From: Dipodascopsis uninucleata var. uninucleata
Lineage: Eukaryota > Ascomycota > Lipomycetes > Lipomycetales > Lipomycetaceae
Length of the DNA stretch: 64,000 nucleotides
Assembly (NCBI GenBank): GCA_030568195.1
Contig: JAJLTO010000002.1
Coordinates: 1-64,000, forward strand
Reading direction: 5' to 3'
Position 1 is the first letter of the stretch; every line of letters begins with the position of its first letter. Positions 20,854 through 32,761 of this stretch are shown here, piece by piece. The position numbers and the translations under genes are program-made. The notes under the pieces were generated by a model that made no database searches, was not told the origin of the DNA, and saw only the letters and a list, made by a program, of their open reading frames with translations.

Positions 20854-23178
20854 ATGCTGACACCAAATACTTTTATAAGGCTGGCATCAGCCTCCAAATT
20901 TACGTGTTCACGGTGTCTCTCCAATCGACGATACTATCATGGTGGGGTACCAGTAACACAGAAAATTAGTAGTGCAATATCGCTGAATATTTCTGAAGGA
21001 AATAGCAAGGGGTCGGCTCGTGCTGAAGACATACAACTTCAAAGAGTGTTCGATTCGCTTGAAGAGTGGCAATCTTTTTTAGCTTCCAGTAGACATAGTA
21101 GTACAGGACTGCTTCACAATGCTGAACTGCAAGGTGGATATGAAAGTTTAGCATACTTTGCTGCTAAAACCTATAAGGCAGCCAAAAATATGACCGAAAA
21201 ACTACTGAATCTGAAGAGCGATAATGAACTGAAGGGAGCTATAAAGCTCTTTGACAGATTATCGGATATGCTTTGTCGGGTTATCGATTTGGCTGAATTT
21301 ATTCGATCTGTTCACCCCGATGAAAGATTTGTACAGACAGCAGAGTACGCTCATGATCTTATGATGAGATATATGATTGAATTGAACTCGAATGATCAAC
21401 TTTATCACCTCTTAACGAAAGTTTTACAGACGCCGTCGGTTCAGTCCTCTCTTTCGGAAGAAGAAAATATAGTCGCTAAATTATTGCTCCATGATTTTGA
21501 CAAGTCAGGTGCCGCACTACCCGAAAACAAGAGAACGCAAGTTATTGAAGTACAACAACGAATTTCGGAGCTTTCTAGGGCGTTCAATATGAATCATGGT
21601 CCTGCTCAAGATTCTGTGCGGTTTAATTTAACCGAGCTACAAGGAATGGATCCCACTATTCTTTATACCTTAAGAGGCCAGAATAGGTTTCGCAAGACTG
21701 TCGATATTCCGAGCACAGGACCTTTTGCGAGAATGGTATTAGAGAGTGTACAGTCTGAAGATGTACGGAAGCGATTATATATTGCAAGTAAAACGTCATC
21801 AATTGCATCAATTGAAACGTTAGAGGATCTTCTTGAATCTAGGAGACGGTTATCTCGAATATTGGGCATGTCGAATTATGCAGAGTATCAATTGAGTGAT
21901 AAAATGGCTCAAACACCTGAATCGGTATATGAATTTTTAGACAAACTAGCTATTTCAACTAAGCCACTTGCTCAGCGAGAATTAGACAAATTATCACCAT
22001 TTAGAGGTGGAGATATTACGCGTCTAAATGCATGGGATCGTGACTATTATGCTTCTAAACTTGTTGGCCAGGTTCGAGCTCGCATTCGATCCCCAGACTT
22101 TTTAGATTCTTACTTTTCTGTTGGCAGGGTAATGCAAGGAATATCAAGGTTATTTACAAGGCTCTACGGTCTTCGGTTTGTAGCCAGAGCCCCTGCTGCA
22201 GATGAAATATGGCACGAAGACGTGCGTCCTTTAGATGTTATCAATGAGAATGGCGACAGAGTGGGAATTCTTTACTGTGATCTTTTTGCACGTAATAGAA
22301 AGCCGCCAGCGCCTGCGCATTATACTATCCGCTGCTCGCGAGCTATAGCATCTGAAGAATTACATGACAATCTTGATGATTCTTTCCAAAATATTCCTAT
22401 TGGTGAAGATACTCACGGGCATATGATGCAGATTCCAACGGTAGCACTAGTTTGTGATTTTTCCGGCCGTCGTAACAGAAAGGGACCGACGCTCTTGTCT
22501 TTTGGAGAGGTGGAAACACTTTTTCACGAAATGGGACACGCTATACACTCTATGCTAGGCCAGACAGAACTTCATAACATATCAGGTACTCGTTGTGCTA
22601 CTGATTTTGTGGAGTTGCCGTCTGTTTTAATGGAGTCTTTCGCAGCATGCCCTGATGTCCTAGCGCTTTATGCGCGACATTATGAGACAGAATCTCCTCT
22701 TCCGTATAACTTACTCGAGGCACATATATCTACTCGTTCTCTCTTCAAACATGTTGATACATATTCTCAGATAGAACTTGCTTTGCTTGACTATTCTTTA
22801 CATACATCTGAAGGAGATGGTAAAGTTGACTCCACTTCTATCTATCATGAACTTGATAAACAGAGATCTCTATATCCACCCGTATCTGAGGCTTGCTGGC
22901 AGGGTATGTTTGGCCATTTGGTAGGCTATGGCGCAGTATACTATTCATACTTGTTTGATAGAGTTTTGGCAAGTTTGGTTTGGCAAAGAGTATTTAATTC
23001 AGGTCGTGGAAGTCTGGATCGTGAAGCAGGTGAGCGATTTCGTAATGAAGTACTTTCGCGAGGAGGTGGGAGGGATCCATGGATATCTTTAGCAGCGGTA
23101 TTAAATGAAGATAGCCTTCATGTTGGTGGCCCAAACGCGATGAAGTTTGTAGTTACTGCAGCAGGCGGCCAGCTATAA
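20854..23178 (+). CDS. OCT1: Mitochondrial intermediate peptidase (octapeptidyl aminopeptidase)
   Basis: Zinc metallopeptidase of the M3 family that removes an octapeptide from matrix protein precursors after MPP cleavage. Intronless, 774 residues. The first 40 residues are a basic presequence (FIRLASASKFTCSRCLSNRRYY). The active site HEMGH is at about 558-562, within LFHEMGHAIHSMLG, and DFVELPSVLMESF supplies the third zinc ligand. FGHLVGYGAVYYSYLFDR near the C-terminus is the substrate-binding tyrosine region of M3 peptidases. Length fits the fungal family (about 770-800). The start is the in-frame ATG at 20,854 rather than an upstream GTG. Absence of introns contrasts with its neighbours. 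Confidence 0.95.
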   Translation: MLTPNTFIRLASASKFTCSRCLSNRRYYHGGVPVTQKISSAISLNISEGNSKGSARAEDIQLQRVFDSLEEWQSFLASSRHSSTGLLHNAELQGGYESLAYFAAKTYKAAKNMTEKLLNLKSDNELKGAIKLFDRLSDMLCRVIDLAEFIRSVHPDERFVQTAEYAHDLMMRYMIELNSNDQLYHLLTKVLQTPSVQSSLSEEENIVAKLLLHDFDKSGAALPENKRTQVIEVQQRISELSRAFNMNHGPAQDSVRFNLTELQGMDPTILYTLRGQNRFRKTVDIPSTGPFARMVLESVQSEDVRKRLYIASKTSSIASIETLEDLLESRRRLSRILGMSNYAEYQLSDKMAQTPESVYEFLDKLAISTKPLAQRELDKLSPFRGGDITRLNAWDRDYYASKLVGQVRARIRSPDFLDSYFSVGRVMQGISRLFTRLYGLRFVARAPAADEIWHEDVRPLDVINENGDRVGILYCDLFARNRKPPAPAHYTIRCSRAIASEELHDNLDDSFQNIPIGEDTHGHMMQIPTVALVCDFSGRRNRKGPTLLSFGEVETLFHEMGHAIHSMLGQTELHNISGTRCATDFVELPSVLMESFAACPDVLALYARHYETESPLPYNLLEAHISTRSLFKHVDTYSQIELALLDYSLHTSEGDGKVDSTSIYHELDKQRSLYPPVSEACWQGMFGHLVGYGAVYYSYLFDRVLASLVWQRVFNSGRGSLDREAGERFRNEVLSRGGGRDPWISLAAVLNEDSLHVGGPNAMKFVVTAAGGQL

Positions 23179-23886
23179 AATTTCCTGGATAGTGACTCGC
23201 TTCAAAGATTGTACAGTAGTTTCATCAATATGTTGCTTGTATCTCTCTCCACTTTTATGAGATACATCTTATTAAACAGTTTTTTAGCTGCTGTTTTCCT
23301 GAAGCTGTTTTAGTTTTATCCACATGCGGGCAAAAAAATACGTCATAAATGAAGCGCGAGACCCTATTTTTGGTATATTTATAAACTCAACGACATCCAG
23401 AGGTCAAGAGTCACGGAATAAACTCATGTATGACCTGGTACGGCTGCCGGTAAAAATAAAGTTATAGTGTGTATATCATTATTTACTTTACTTCTGGCTA
23501 TGACGCATGCGTAAAGTCTAAAATCAAATATACGACATAGTTATAGTTATAATGGCAATATTTACCGATTATATTGCATTTAAAGTTCAATAGTATATCT
23601 CAGAGTACCAAAATATTCAGAAACTCAGAAACCTTGAATAAGACTTTAATTTAGCACGTCACAAGACTGTATTGTTTGAACACTTGTAACAGCCGTACTT
23701 CAATGATTTATAGAAGTAAAACCATAGTAGGAAATGCAAAAGTCCTCGAGGTTTCTAAAAAAAGGTCGATCAAAGATAAAATAGATTAAATAGAAAAATA
23801 TAAATACTAGTCGTCTTCTCTTTACATCTGCAACATACTCGTCAATTAGTTACTCAATAAGCAAAAAATTCATTAAAACAACCACC
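23179..23886 (+). promoter_or_regulatory. Promoter of the But2-domain gene
   Basis: About 0.7 kb. TATAAAT at 23,799-23,805 lies 82 bp before the start codon and is followed by a CT-rich stretch and then an A-rich leader (ATTAAAACAACCACC before the ATG). This arrangement is typical of a strongly expressed fungal gene. Confidence 0.5.
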
Positions 23887-24867
23887 ATGAAATTTTCAAC
23901 ATTGGTCACACTTGCTACCTTAGCAATTCCTTGTTTTACTTGGCCAGTACAGCGCCGAAGCGATGCTTTTGGATTCGTTGCAATACACTCTGGATCACCA
24001 CTCCAGTATGCCACTCTCATCTTGAAAGATGGAAAGGCTTATCTTGGAAGTGGAGACGGTCCAAGTTTCGAGATTGACAGTGGCAAGCTTAAGGTGGTTG
24101 GTTCTGACGAGTACGTCTATGTTGATAAGTCTTCTAGAGCAGTTCTCTATGGAAGTGATATTCCATCTGATGATATCTCTGTTACTTGGAATATTGACAA
24201 TTATTTGGAGCTAAACGAGAATGCTGGCTCAATTGCTTGTCAAGTCGGCAGCAGTTATCAGCTCTACTGGATTGATGAGAATGATAACTCTTTCTCTTGT
24301 TCCAACTCTTATGGTGTCGGGCTGATGCCAGTGTCCATTGCTTCCCCTACCACTTCTTCTTCTACTGCTGCTACCACTAAGGTGCATGCTGCAGAGGCTA
24401 CTGTAACTCTGTTGCCACCTAACTTACTCATTCCAGCTAAGAAGACTGAACCTACCAAAGCTTTTGGCTCCCAATATACAGGTAAGGTCGTCACCGATGA
24501 GATCGAGACTTTCGTCTCCTTCGATGTGCCACCCCTCTCTTCTAAGCAGGTTGGATCGTGCCACCTTAAATGGAGTACTCCATCAATTGGCTCTTTCCCA
24601 TCCACCATCAAGGGCACTAAGGAAGTTGATGTCTACGTCGTTAATGAGACACTTAACGAAAGTACTCTTACTTGGGATAATAAGCCTACTCGTGGATCGT
24701 TTGTTGGCACGTTCAACGCCGCTAGTGGTGTGTTTACTAAGTCCTCTGTAACTTGCGATTTTGGGAAGAAGCAGCAATTTGAGCTTGTTGCTCACGGTAA
24801 CTCTGATGTCGAGTGGTTCCAGGAGCTGAAACCACTGACTGGATTTAATTACATCATGTTGGCATAA
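23887..24867 (+). CDS. Secreted protein with C-terminal But2 domain
   Basis: 326 residues, intronless. A signal peptide (MKFSTLVTLATLAIPCFTWP) is followed by a QRRSD site that a Kex2-type protease could cut. Residues about 28-150 form a beta-rich domain (FGFVAIHSGSPLQYATLILK) that resembles N-terminal domains of fungal wall proteins. A Ser/Thr linker (TTSSSTAATT) may be O-glycosylated. Residues about 185-326 match the But2 C-terminal family: GKVVTDEIETFVSFDVP, CHLKWS and a W-containing strand. But2 C-terminal domains are frequent in secreted proteins of Taphrinomycotina and filamentous ascomycetes; their biochemical role is unclear. A strong TATA and the codon use suggest high expression. Confidence 0.75.
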   Translation: MKFSTLVTLATLAIPCFTWPVQRRSDAFGFVAIHSGSPLQYATLILKDGKAYLGSGDGPSFEIDSGKLKVVGSDEYVYVDKSSRAVLYGSDIPSDDISVTWNIDNYLELNENAGSIACQVGSSYQLYWIDENDNSFSCSNSYGVGLMPVSIASPTTSSSTAATTKVHAAEATVTLLPPNLLIPAKKTEPTKAFGSQYTGKVVTDEIETFVSFDVPPLSSKQVGSCHLKWSTPSIGSFPSTIKGTKEVDVYVVNETLNESTLTWDNKPTRGSFVGTFNAASGVFTKSSVTCDFGKKQQFELVAHGNSDVEWFQELKPLTGFNYIMLA

Positions 24868-27650
24868 ATGGAGCTCCGTCTAACGCACTATAATAATGGT
24901 TATATATAGTTTCTTCTCATGAACTTCTGGAAAGGCGATAGGCCAGGATAACTGATTTACTTCAAATATTACTTTCAAGTTTAATATACATATAATTTAC
25001 TGGGAAAAGAACTCGTTCTTAGATCTGCATTGTAATGCAACAAAGTCAGGGAATATCAGCGTTGTAAGAAAGCTCGTAGCTTGCTTCCATTAATAATTGC
25101 TTCTAGTGCCATGTGGTGCCTACTTCATGATGTATAAATAAGTTAAGGTTCGCTTGATTTAGTGTTCCGGAAGACGTAAATCTTATTTGATTAGCTTGGG
25201 TATTAAACGTTTTATTATGTGGTACCTTTTACATATTGTCTATTTATAATAAATGAAAATTGTTCCTTAATAAACTTATTCTCCAATGCTTCGCAGTACT
25301 AATACAGAAACCAATATAAGAATTCGAGATGAAATTGATATCATAATAATAAAAAAATAGTAATAATGACCATCTGACATTCTTACCGTAAGTGACAGAG
25401 TAGACAGTACTCAATCAATAACTTAACCTGCAGAATGAGATGTGAGAGAATTTTATGACCGTAATTGTTTGTGTTCTCATTTTTCACAGTGAGATTAGCC
25501 TTGTCACACAATTAAGCACACCATACAAATGGACGTCAGCAACAGATGTTAATTAGAAACGATGTTTACTTTTATTTGAGATATTTCGAGATACTATTTC
25601 GACTAGAGTACAAAACTGCAGTTTCTGTCATCTGGTCACTAGAAATCCCCAATCCCGGCTCACCTGGTCTTGCAAAACCAGTGAGACGAATTTACCCTTA
25701 AAAACTTTACTACCATGTTACTACCATGCCATGACTATGTATCCCATGCGAAATCCTCTCGATATTTCTCCACAGATCTAGAGGTATTGGCGCTTAGTTC
25801 TTTCCAGAATGAATAAGATAGCTACTGCTGCACAGGATCTGCGCCAACGACATTATTGTGTCTCATATAACTAATCAGCAAATTACGGCTCACACTTATA
25901 GATGCTATTATATCTTTCTCTGTTATTCCTGTATCTCGTTTCTTCTCTGTATATATAGAACTAGTTGTTTATTCAATCATTTTGAGGTTAACAAGAATAT
26001 GTCTAGCTTTGGGTCTTGTTGGTCATTACATTATTTATCGTTTATATAGCTGCTTTAATATCATAGGATGTGTATTTCAATATCGCTATGATATACCTAT
26101 TTGCTACATGAACTCCGGCAAGTCATGGAGCATTGCTCTCCTGGGAGCTTTGCTAGTCGTAGTTGACCATATCCCTGATCTCCTTAGATTTATATACGTG
26201 CTTTGAGGTGTTAGTTTGGCTAAAATTGCAAGCCTAACCTTTATAGCCCCTGTATACCAACAGCATGCACCATCCTCGCAATATTTTCTACTGTTCTCCT
26301 TCATTGTCTCGTCATATAGCAGCACAACGTCCCGATCATTACTCGTTCACGGGCTACACACTGGCTTTATTTACTTTTTACCCTAAAACATTAGCCATCA
26401 CTATTGCTATGCCCTTTCCCTGCGCTTAATCTGGCTAGGAATTCCTAGTAGCTATTATCTATTTACTCTGTTTAACCAGACGATTGGTGCCTAAAAATCA
26501 TACCCCTTTTGAACAGAGGCTCGGCGTCATAATAAGGTAAAGAGCGCAGCATATTTTGTATACAGAGTTTCATCACCACGCTTTTGACAGAATAATTGCG
26601 GGACTCCTTTTTCTGCTCATGAAGTCTTACTTGTACTTATATTGTCGTTTTTGAGCTTGAGTATCAAGCTTGTCATTTTGCTGGAAAGAGCGCCATTAAA
26701 TACATTCTCTTCAAGAAAATAAGTCTAGACCAATTAGTGGCAACAAGCAGCTGCACTGGCAGCGTAGTACAACTAGTAATCGACTAAGGGCTTCCATTCT
26801 TTAGGTAAAATCTATTCGATCCAACTTCAGCTTTGTGAGCTACGGAAAGAAGTAACTACATCCTGGAGGAATTAGTAACGATCTAAAATTATTTTTCGAT
26901 TTGCAGAATATTCTGGCTGAATATAAAATAGGGCCCTGGCCTCAAGGAGAGCATTGGACTAAAGAAAAGCCTTGCACAAATAAGTTACAATTGTGTTGAG
27001 GTTATCTATAGAAAAATTCAGCGTTTTTTATTTATTTTGCTTCTTTACTTTGTTTTCCTTTGTTTAGCTTGGCCTTTGGCTTGGTGGAAGTTTTCAGTAT
27101 CTCCGACCATTTTTCCTCTCGTTTAATGAAAACTTCTGACTAAGAGGAATTGTGAGCCCTTCTTTTAATAAATTATTTATCTCACCATTCTGCTGTTCTT
27201 TCGATTTGAATCGTCTTGATTGATTGTTTTTTCAAAAAATCAAAAACTCACAAATTTGTGGAGTTATATTGAGACAGTTTGGGGCATATTGAGGCAGATT
27301 CTTTGGAATTGAAGTAATCGCAGATTAGGAACCGCATGCTGTCTGCATTTGATTTGCAATAACCACATTCTTGCGCACGCGTTGACTTCGTTTTGCATTA
27401 AGATCTAGAGAAATCGCAGAAAGGCAGTATATAAAATATTCATTATTACTGCAAGATAAAAGGATATCTGGAAACGAATATTGTTGACTTTCGACTAAAA
27501 AATAAACTGCCTTGCGAATTTTTTTGCTTCAATTTTCTGATTTACCGGTTCTACTTATTCTTGAGAAAGTTTTTATTTCCTTTATAATCATTTGTTCAAC
27601 ATTACTGAATATCGTCGTTTGATTTTATTATCGGAATATATCATAGAATT
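24868..27650. other. 2.8-kb region without a gene
   Basis: The longest gene-free stretch in the window. It has short ORFs only (under 100 codons, no recognisable domain). A hairpin lies at 25,659-25,685. The last 600 bp before the RRM/R3H gene is pyrimidine-rich (27,010-27,080 and 27,480-27,620), consistent with a long 5' leader and promoter of a regulated gene. No tRNA or LTR match was seen. Confidence 0.5.
25659..25685. other. Small hairpin, about 9 bp stem
   Basis: CTCACCTGGT pairs with ACCAGTGAG around the loop CTTGCAAA, with one bulged C. It sits alone in the gene-free region. It could be chance, or part of an unrecognised transcript. Confidence 0.3.
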
Positions 27651-29480
27651 ATGATATCGTTGAATGAGCCTCTACGAGACACTCTACCAAGCCCATCTTC
27701 TCCTGTCGCTATTTCTGCTGCTTCATCATCTTCAACATCGTCGACAGATACATCTTCATCCATTGTTATGCCAACTTCAGATAAGCTTGGTAAAAGTGAT
27801 CAATCGAAACAATTGCCTATCGGTCAATTATCATTTGAAGAAAGGCCAGAGTCCAAATACGACGTCTTACCTTTATCGATGAACCGACCATTAAAGTCGC
27901 CGGCTGCTGTTAATAACAATAACATTACGTCTGTTCTGGCTCAGCCATCTCAGACTCGGAGTATGCAACCACAGAGTCATTTACTTCGCCGAACACAATC
28001 ACGATACTTCGAAACGTTTGGAAATGCTACTAATTCCACGGGTAATGCTGAAAATGAAAATCATAATGCAGGATTTACTAATGACATGTTCGATGTTTCT
28101 GTTCTGTCCAATAACTTATCGACACTAAATCTCAGTTCACAACATACGCAAGCTGACGCTCGTGAAGAGAATTTCTTATCTGCAGATGCGAGATTTGAAC
28201 ATCCCGGATATGAGTCAACTACTGGTGCTCAGAGACAGGTAACATATGGATTTCAGTCATCTCACCTACAACCTAACCAGTTATCACATCTTTCAAATGA
28301 TTATTTGTGGAGATATATGCCCTCAGGTAGAATGAGTGCTGTAAGTTTATGGTCATTTGTGACGTTTCCTCTTTGATCGTCTTTATTTAGGAATAGTACT
28401 AATTGCATTTACCAGTGGAGTGATTCGTCAAGCATGTTTGTGCCGTCTGATGCGTATTCCCAGCCAAGGGTTCCGTCCGCCAATTCATCTGGGGCTTATA
28501 ATACTATGGGCTCAAATAAGGCGTATTCTCCATCAAAATCAGATACGAAGATTCCTGAAAGCAATTTTTCTTCGTCACCTCAGTATCGTCAGCCAGCTTT
28601 TACGAATCATATATCGCAAACGCAAGAGCACACTGAAGATGAGTTAATACCTACCGCCATTGTCATCAAAAATATACCGTTTGCTGTAAAGAAGGAGCAA
28701 TTAATGGATACGATGCTGCAGTTAGGGTTGACTTTACCATATGCTTTCAATTATCATTTCGACAATGGCATTTTCCGTGGGCTAGCGTTTGCTAATTTCG
28801 CTACTCCCGAGGACACGGCACAGGTTATTCAGAGTTTGAATGGTCATGAAATAGCAGGTCGTAAACTTAGGGTAGAATACAAGAAAATGCTACCCGCTGC
28901 GGATAGGGAGAGAATCGAGCGAGAGAAGCGAGGTAAAAGGGGCCAATTAGAAGAACAGCACCGACCTAGCTTTTCATCGTTACCAAAGGCTCCAATATCT
29001 GCAATGGGAATTCCATCAAATATTATAACATCGTCGCCAACAAGACCAATTGATCTCGACTTGAATGATCCTGATACATTGAATATTTACTCCGAAATTC
29101 TTCTTTTTAGAGATGATATGTCCCGTGAGGAATTAGTTTTTAGTGGTGGATTAACAACTATTCAGAAGCGGAACATTAGCTTACTTGCTCACTCGATGGG
29201 GCTCTTGCACACTATACATGAAGATGGTGATTCCTCTGAGGTTATTGTAACGAGAGTAGCTAGTATGTATCGTCAAGTTCCTGAGACAGCCTCGGCTCTT
29301 ATTGATGGATATACGGGTCCTGGCTATGGTTATGCTGATAGGAGCTTGAGAGGGACTAAGTCCTTTGCAGATATACGGTCTACGACTCGTATCAATACAA
29401 TGTATCCAGCTCCGCCTGTTACATTGTTATCCGGTAATAATACCAATTTTGGGCATGTTTTAAGAGCACCTCAAGCATAG
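27651..29480 (+). CDS. RRM and R3H domain RNA-binding protein (Pin4/Cip1-Cip2 type)
   Basis: Cytosolic mRNA-binding regulator; relatives are budding yeast Pin4 and fission yeast Cip1/Cip2, which act in stress and cell-cycle control. Two exons (27651-28340, 28416-29480) give 584 residues. The N-terminal 300 residues are Ser/Asn/Gln-rich and disordered. One RRM lies at about 309-390 (IVIKNIPFAVKKEQL, with GLAFANFATPED as RNP1). An R3H-like domain lies at about 442-510 (NIYSEILLFRDD...KRNISLLAHSMGL). The tail is Gly/Tyr/Pro-rich. The join RMSA-WSDSS restores frame. The exact orthologue is less certain than the domain order. Confidence 0.85.
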
Positions 29481-30146
29481 TCGAGCTAAGAATTTAATTT
29501 GGAGAAAAGACCTAAAGAGTCAATGGACTCATTTCATAACTGCCTATTACTAATGGTGCATTTTCATTTTATCATAAGAAGGATATATCTCCTTACTTTT
29601 AAGAGATGATAGGATTCAAACTTACGAATGTCTTATGTCTCTTCATTATTTCGTTTTGGTTTTCTATGATCCACGAGTGATGGTTTTGTAGTTCAATTTT
29701 TGATTTCTGTCATCTTTAATCAACGACGTAATAACGATTGACGTGCTGATGATCAACGATAATTCTTTAATAAAAATTGTCGTTTCTTTCAATTCAAAGA
29801 ATATCAATTGGGGGATAGGGGACTTTTAAGATTTGTCCTATGAATAAAATGGTGTTTGGTATGGTTACCGGGACATGTAGGATTTGCTTTAATATATAGA
29901 AATGTTGCAAGCTTTGGAAAGCAGTTAATGTTTTTTTTAACGATTTTGAACTATAATAGCGCTTAACATGCGTAAATTGAAAAGGACTGTGAATCACTAA
30001 GACTGTTAAATATTATATTACTATTACTATTCTTATAGTTATTATTATTGTAAGACATCTTTGTAATAGACAATATCTGTAATCCGGCTTTTGACCACAA
30101 ATTGAAACAGCGCTGGCAAAATATTGATTTTCTCTGACACGGCTTC
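29481..30146. other. Convergent 3' intergenic region
   Basis: About 0.67 kb between the stop codons of two converging genes, T-rich, with an ATT-rich tract near 30,010-30,050. Nothing else recognised. Confidence 0.5.
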
Positions 30147-32414
30147 TTAGGTTGCCTCTATCACAGCAATAGAGATTATTCCAAATTGATAGTCAGATCT
30201 CAGGAATACTGGAATATTCTTGCCTTCAAGTGCAATTAGATCTCCATGTGACACCGATAATTTTAATCCTATACTTGAGCACTCGCATGTACCCGCAAAT
30301 CCTAAGATTAGCAAAGCAAGATAGTGTGTATCACATGCAGAGTATGGTAGCGTGTAAAAACTAAGACCCTCTATAAAGGCGATACTCTCTAGTACTCGAA
30401 TTCGGCAATTCGAGACTTGTGATTTCAAGGCAATGCTGATCAGCCTTTTCGTGTATGCAGTATCCAGTTTTATACATAAAGGCAAGTCTTCTATCTTTTC
30501 AGATGTTGAACGATAGCTAAAATATCTATTGAAAACTCCAGAAAGTTCAGTAGCGCATGTCTTCTCTTTGGGGTATCTGCGGAACAACGATAAAGAGTTT
30601 TTATATGCTCTGACAATGTGATCAGGCTCACTTTCATCATGCAATAGTGACGTTAATGGCATTATATGGTATATAGTATTCAGACTTGGTAAAGATGTTG
30701 AGATAAATCTCCGGCTGATATAGATCAAATCAGAGCAATCGGTATCATACGTATAGGTCTTCACGTCTATACTATCTTCTCGTTCAACAGAATCAGCTGT
30801 AAGTCTAAAATAATCTGACTTGATCGTAGAGCGGAATTGACTTGGTTTTGAAAGAGATCTGTCAACATCGTCAAGAATTCGTAAACTTCCTGTACAATTA
30901 TCGGCGCTGCAGTACCATCCATCCCATAATTCTCTAATGTTTAGCTTCCCACAAGTGGAACATCGCCACGCACCAGTATGTAATGGCCCTCTAAACTCAG
31001 AGAGTGATATATGCTCAAATGGTCGTCTTAATTTAAATTTATATGATATCGTCTTTAAAGCATATTCTGAAAAATTTGCCGATTCAATCTTCTTTGAGCC
31101 CTCTGGTGTTTTCCAAAAGAGTTCACAGTCATCAAAGAGACATATAGGTTCAAGATACAATCTAGGGGAAGATCTTTTACATGCTTCACAGTTAAACTCC
31201 TCGATCAGCGACGCAAATAGCTTATTAGTTGATGATTTCTCTATCCACCATGGTGATTGCTGATTAATTCCTAATCGTTCTAAACGAAACATCCGCAATT
31301 TGTGGGTAGAAGTATCATCCAATGCACACCAGCTGTGTGAAATCAGAAACCAATCCAAAATACAATATTTACGAGAGGGTCTACTATGTCGGAGAATGTT
31401 GATATCATTGCTAGTTATTAAAACAATCGGTATAAAATGCCTCCAGCTCTTCAAAAGAGACTTGCATTCGTCAGCAACGGCTCTAGGTCCATCGGTCAGA
31501 TTTCTATCACATATCAGTATTTGCATATCAGGTTATAAGAAGGTGAGCATACATTCCAAAAATTACCACATTCTCAAGAATATGTCTATTACATAGCTCT
31601 TCATTTAAGATAAAGCCTCTGGCAAATCCGTCGGATTTGAAGCAATTATTTGCATAGTCATCAAAGTAAGGATATGCCTCGCTAAGTTCGTTAAGTGTCT
31701 AATCAATGGTCGGTATACTATTATATCAAAGTGAAATAAAACTTCAATAGCACTTACATTAGACCAGACGACGGGACGTAAAAAAGACGTATCTTTAGAG
31801 TCTTTATCATGGCTACTGCTCCAAGAGCTAAGATTCACAATCTTAGGTCCTTCGAATTTTGATTTTAAGGCGTAGTTACTCTTTGGCGTTGAGTATAATG
31901 TCCGCGTCGGAACTGCTATCTTTGGATTAGCAGTTTTCATGATATTACCGTTTCTTCGCTCAGGAGAAGGAGGCGTATTTGTTAACAAAGCACTTTTCTT
32001 GTCTGGAATTCGAGTGGTTAGTTTAACTATCTTCTTCTGCCTTGTGCTTTCGGGAGGTGTTAACAAGATGGTATTCGAGGAAATGGTTGATATCTTAGGA
32101 CGCTTCAAGACTATTGTAGAATCATCAATTTCATTAGAACAGTGGCTTCCATTATTCAGTATGGAAGACTTCGCTTTCACTGTTCGCGGTTCCTGCACAA
32201 CTTGTAGAACCTGATGGTTGACAAGCCTATTAGCACTCGCATCTAGATCCTGAATAGGTTGACTTTGTCTTCGTTTGACAAGTCGGCGATACGAATCCTT
32301 CGTAGGAACGCGATCATCTTGTATTTTACTAGCTGTAGAATTTTGTTTTGTCGCTACTATTTCTACGCCATCTTTTTGAAACCTGGATCTCAATTTCATC
32401 GTTTTGTAATGCAT
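30147..32414 (-). CDS. Fungal AlkB-like 2OG-Fe(II) oxygenase family protein, probably inactive
   Basis: Three exons (32414-31758, 31698-31553, 31503-30147) give 719 residues. The N-terminal 210 residues are basic and disordered. From about residue 220 the order of blocks fits the fungal AlkB-like dioxygenase family: FARGFILN, then PIVLITSN and YCILDWFLISHSW, then a CxxC zinc motif WRCSTCGKLNIRELWDGWYC, then a C-terminal part ending HGDLIALEGKNI. In active relatives an HxD pair, a distal His and an Arg bind iron and 2-oxoglutarate. Here the matching segments read YSACDTHYLALLILG and PVFLRSDYQFGIISIAV, so those residues appear to be missing. It may be a non-catalytic DNA- or chromatin-binding relative. 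Family placement is from remembered family patterns, so moderate. Confidence 0.6.
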
Positions 32415-32761
32415 GCGGGAAAGCTATAAAGGATGTTTAGTAAATAAATGTTGAACAAAATAAGTATGATATTCAGTTACTGAGGTCTTCACGCTTACGA
32501 AGTATCTCGGCAATTTTCTCTTACGTAGCGTGACACGAAATTTCAGAAATAAGAAGTCAAAAAACTCGCGTCACGAGTACTCTACATTATTAAAAATAGC
32601 AATTATATAGAATAGTTTTATCAAACCCGCCTTGCTTTCTTTATTGCAATTGCCACATACTGTACACTCAATTCGAGAAATCAGATTGTAGCATTAAATT
32701 TGGAAAAGCTATCTTACAAAATCAGTCTTGTGACAAAGAACATAACGATTCTAGATTCGAT
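32415..32761. other. Intergenic, tandem minus-strand genes
   Basis: 347 bp with the promoter of the AlkB-like gene and the 3' end of RTF1. Nothing specific seen. Confidence 0.5.

Noticed and set aside
25858-26325. Overlapping short ORFs in the gene-free region
   Set aside because: Under 75 codons, no recognisable motif and overlapping on both strands.
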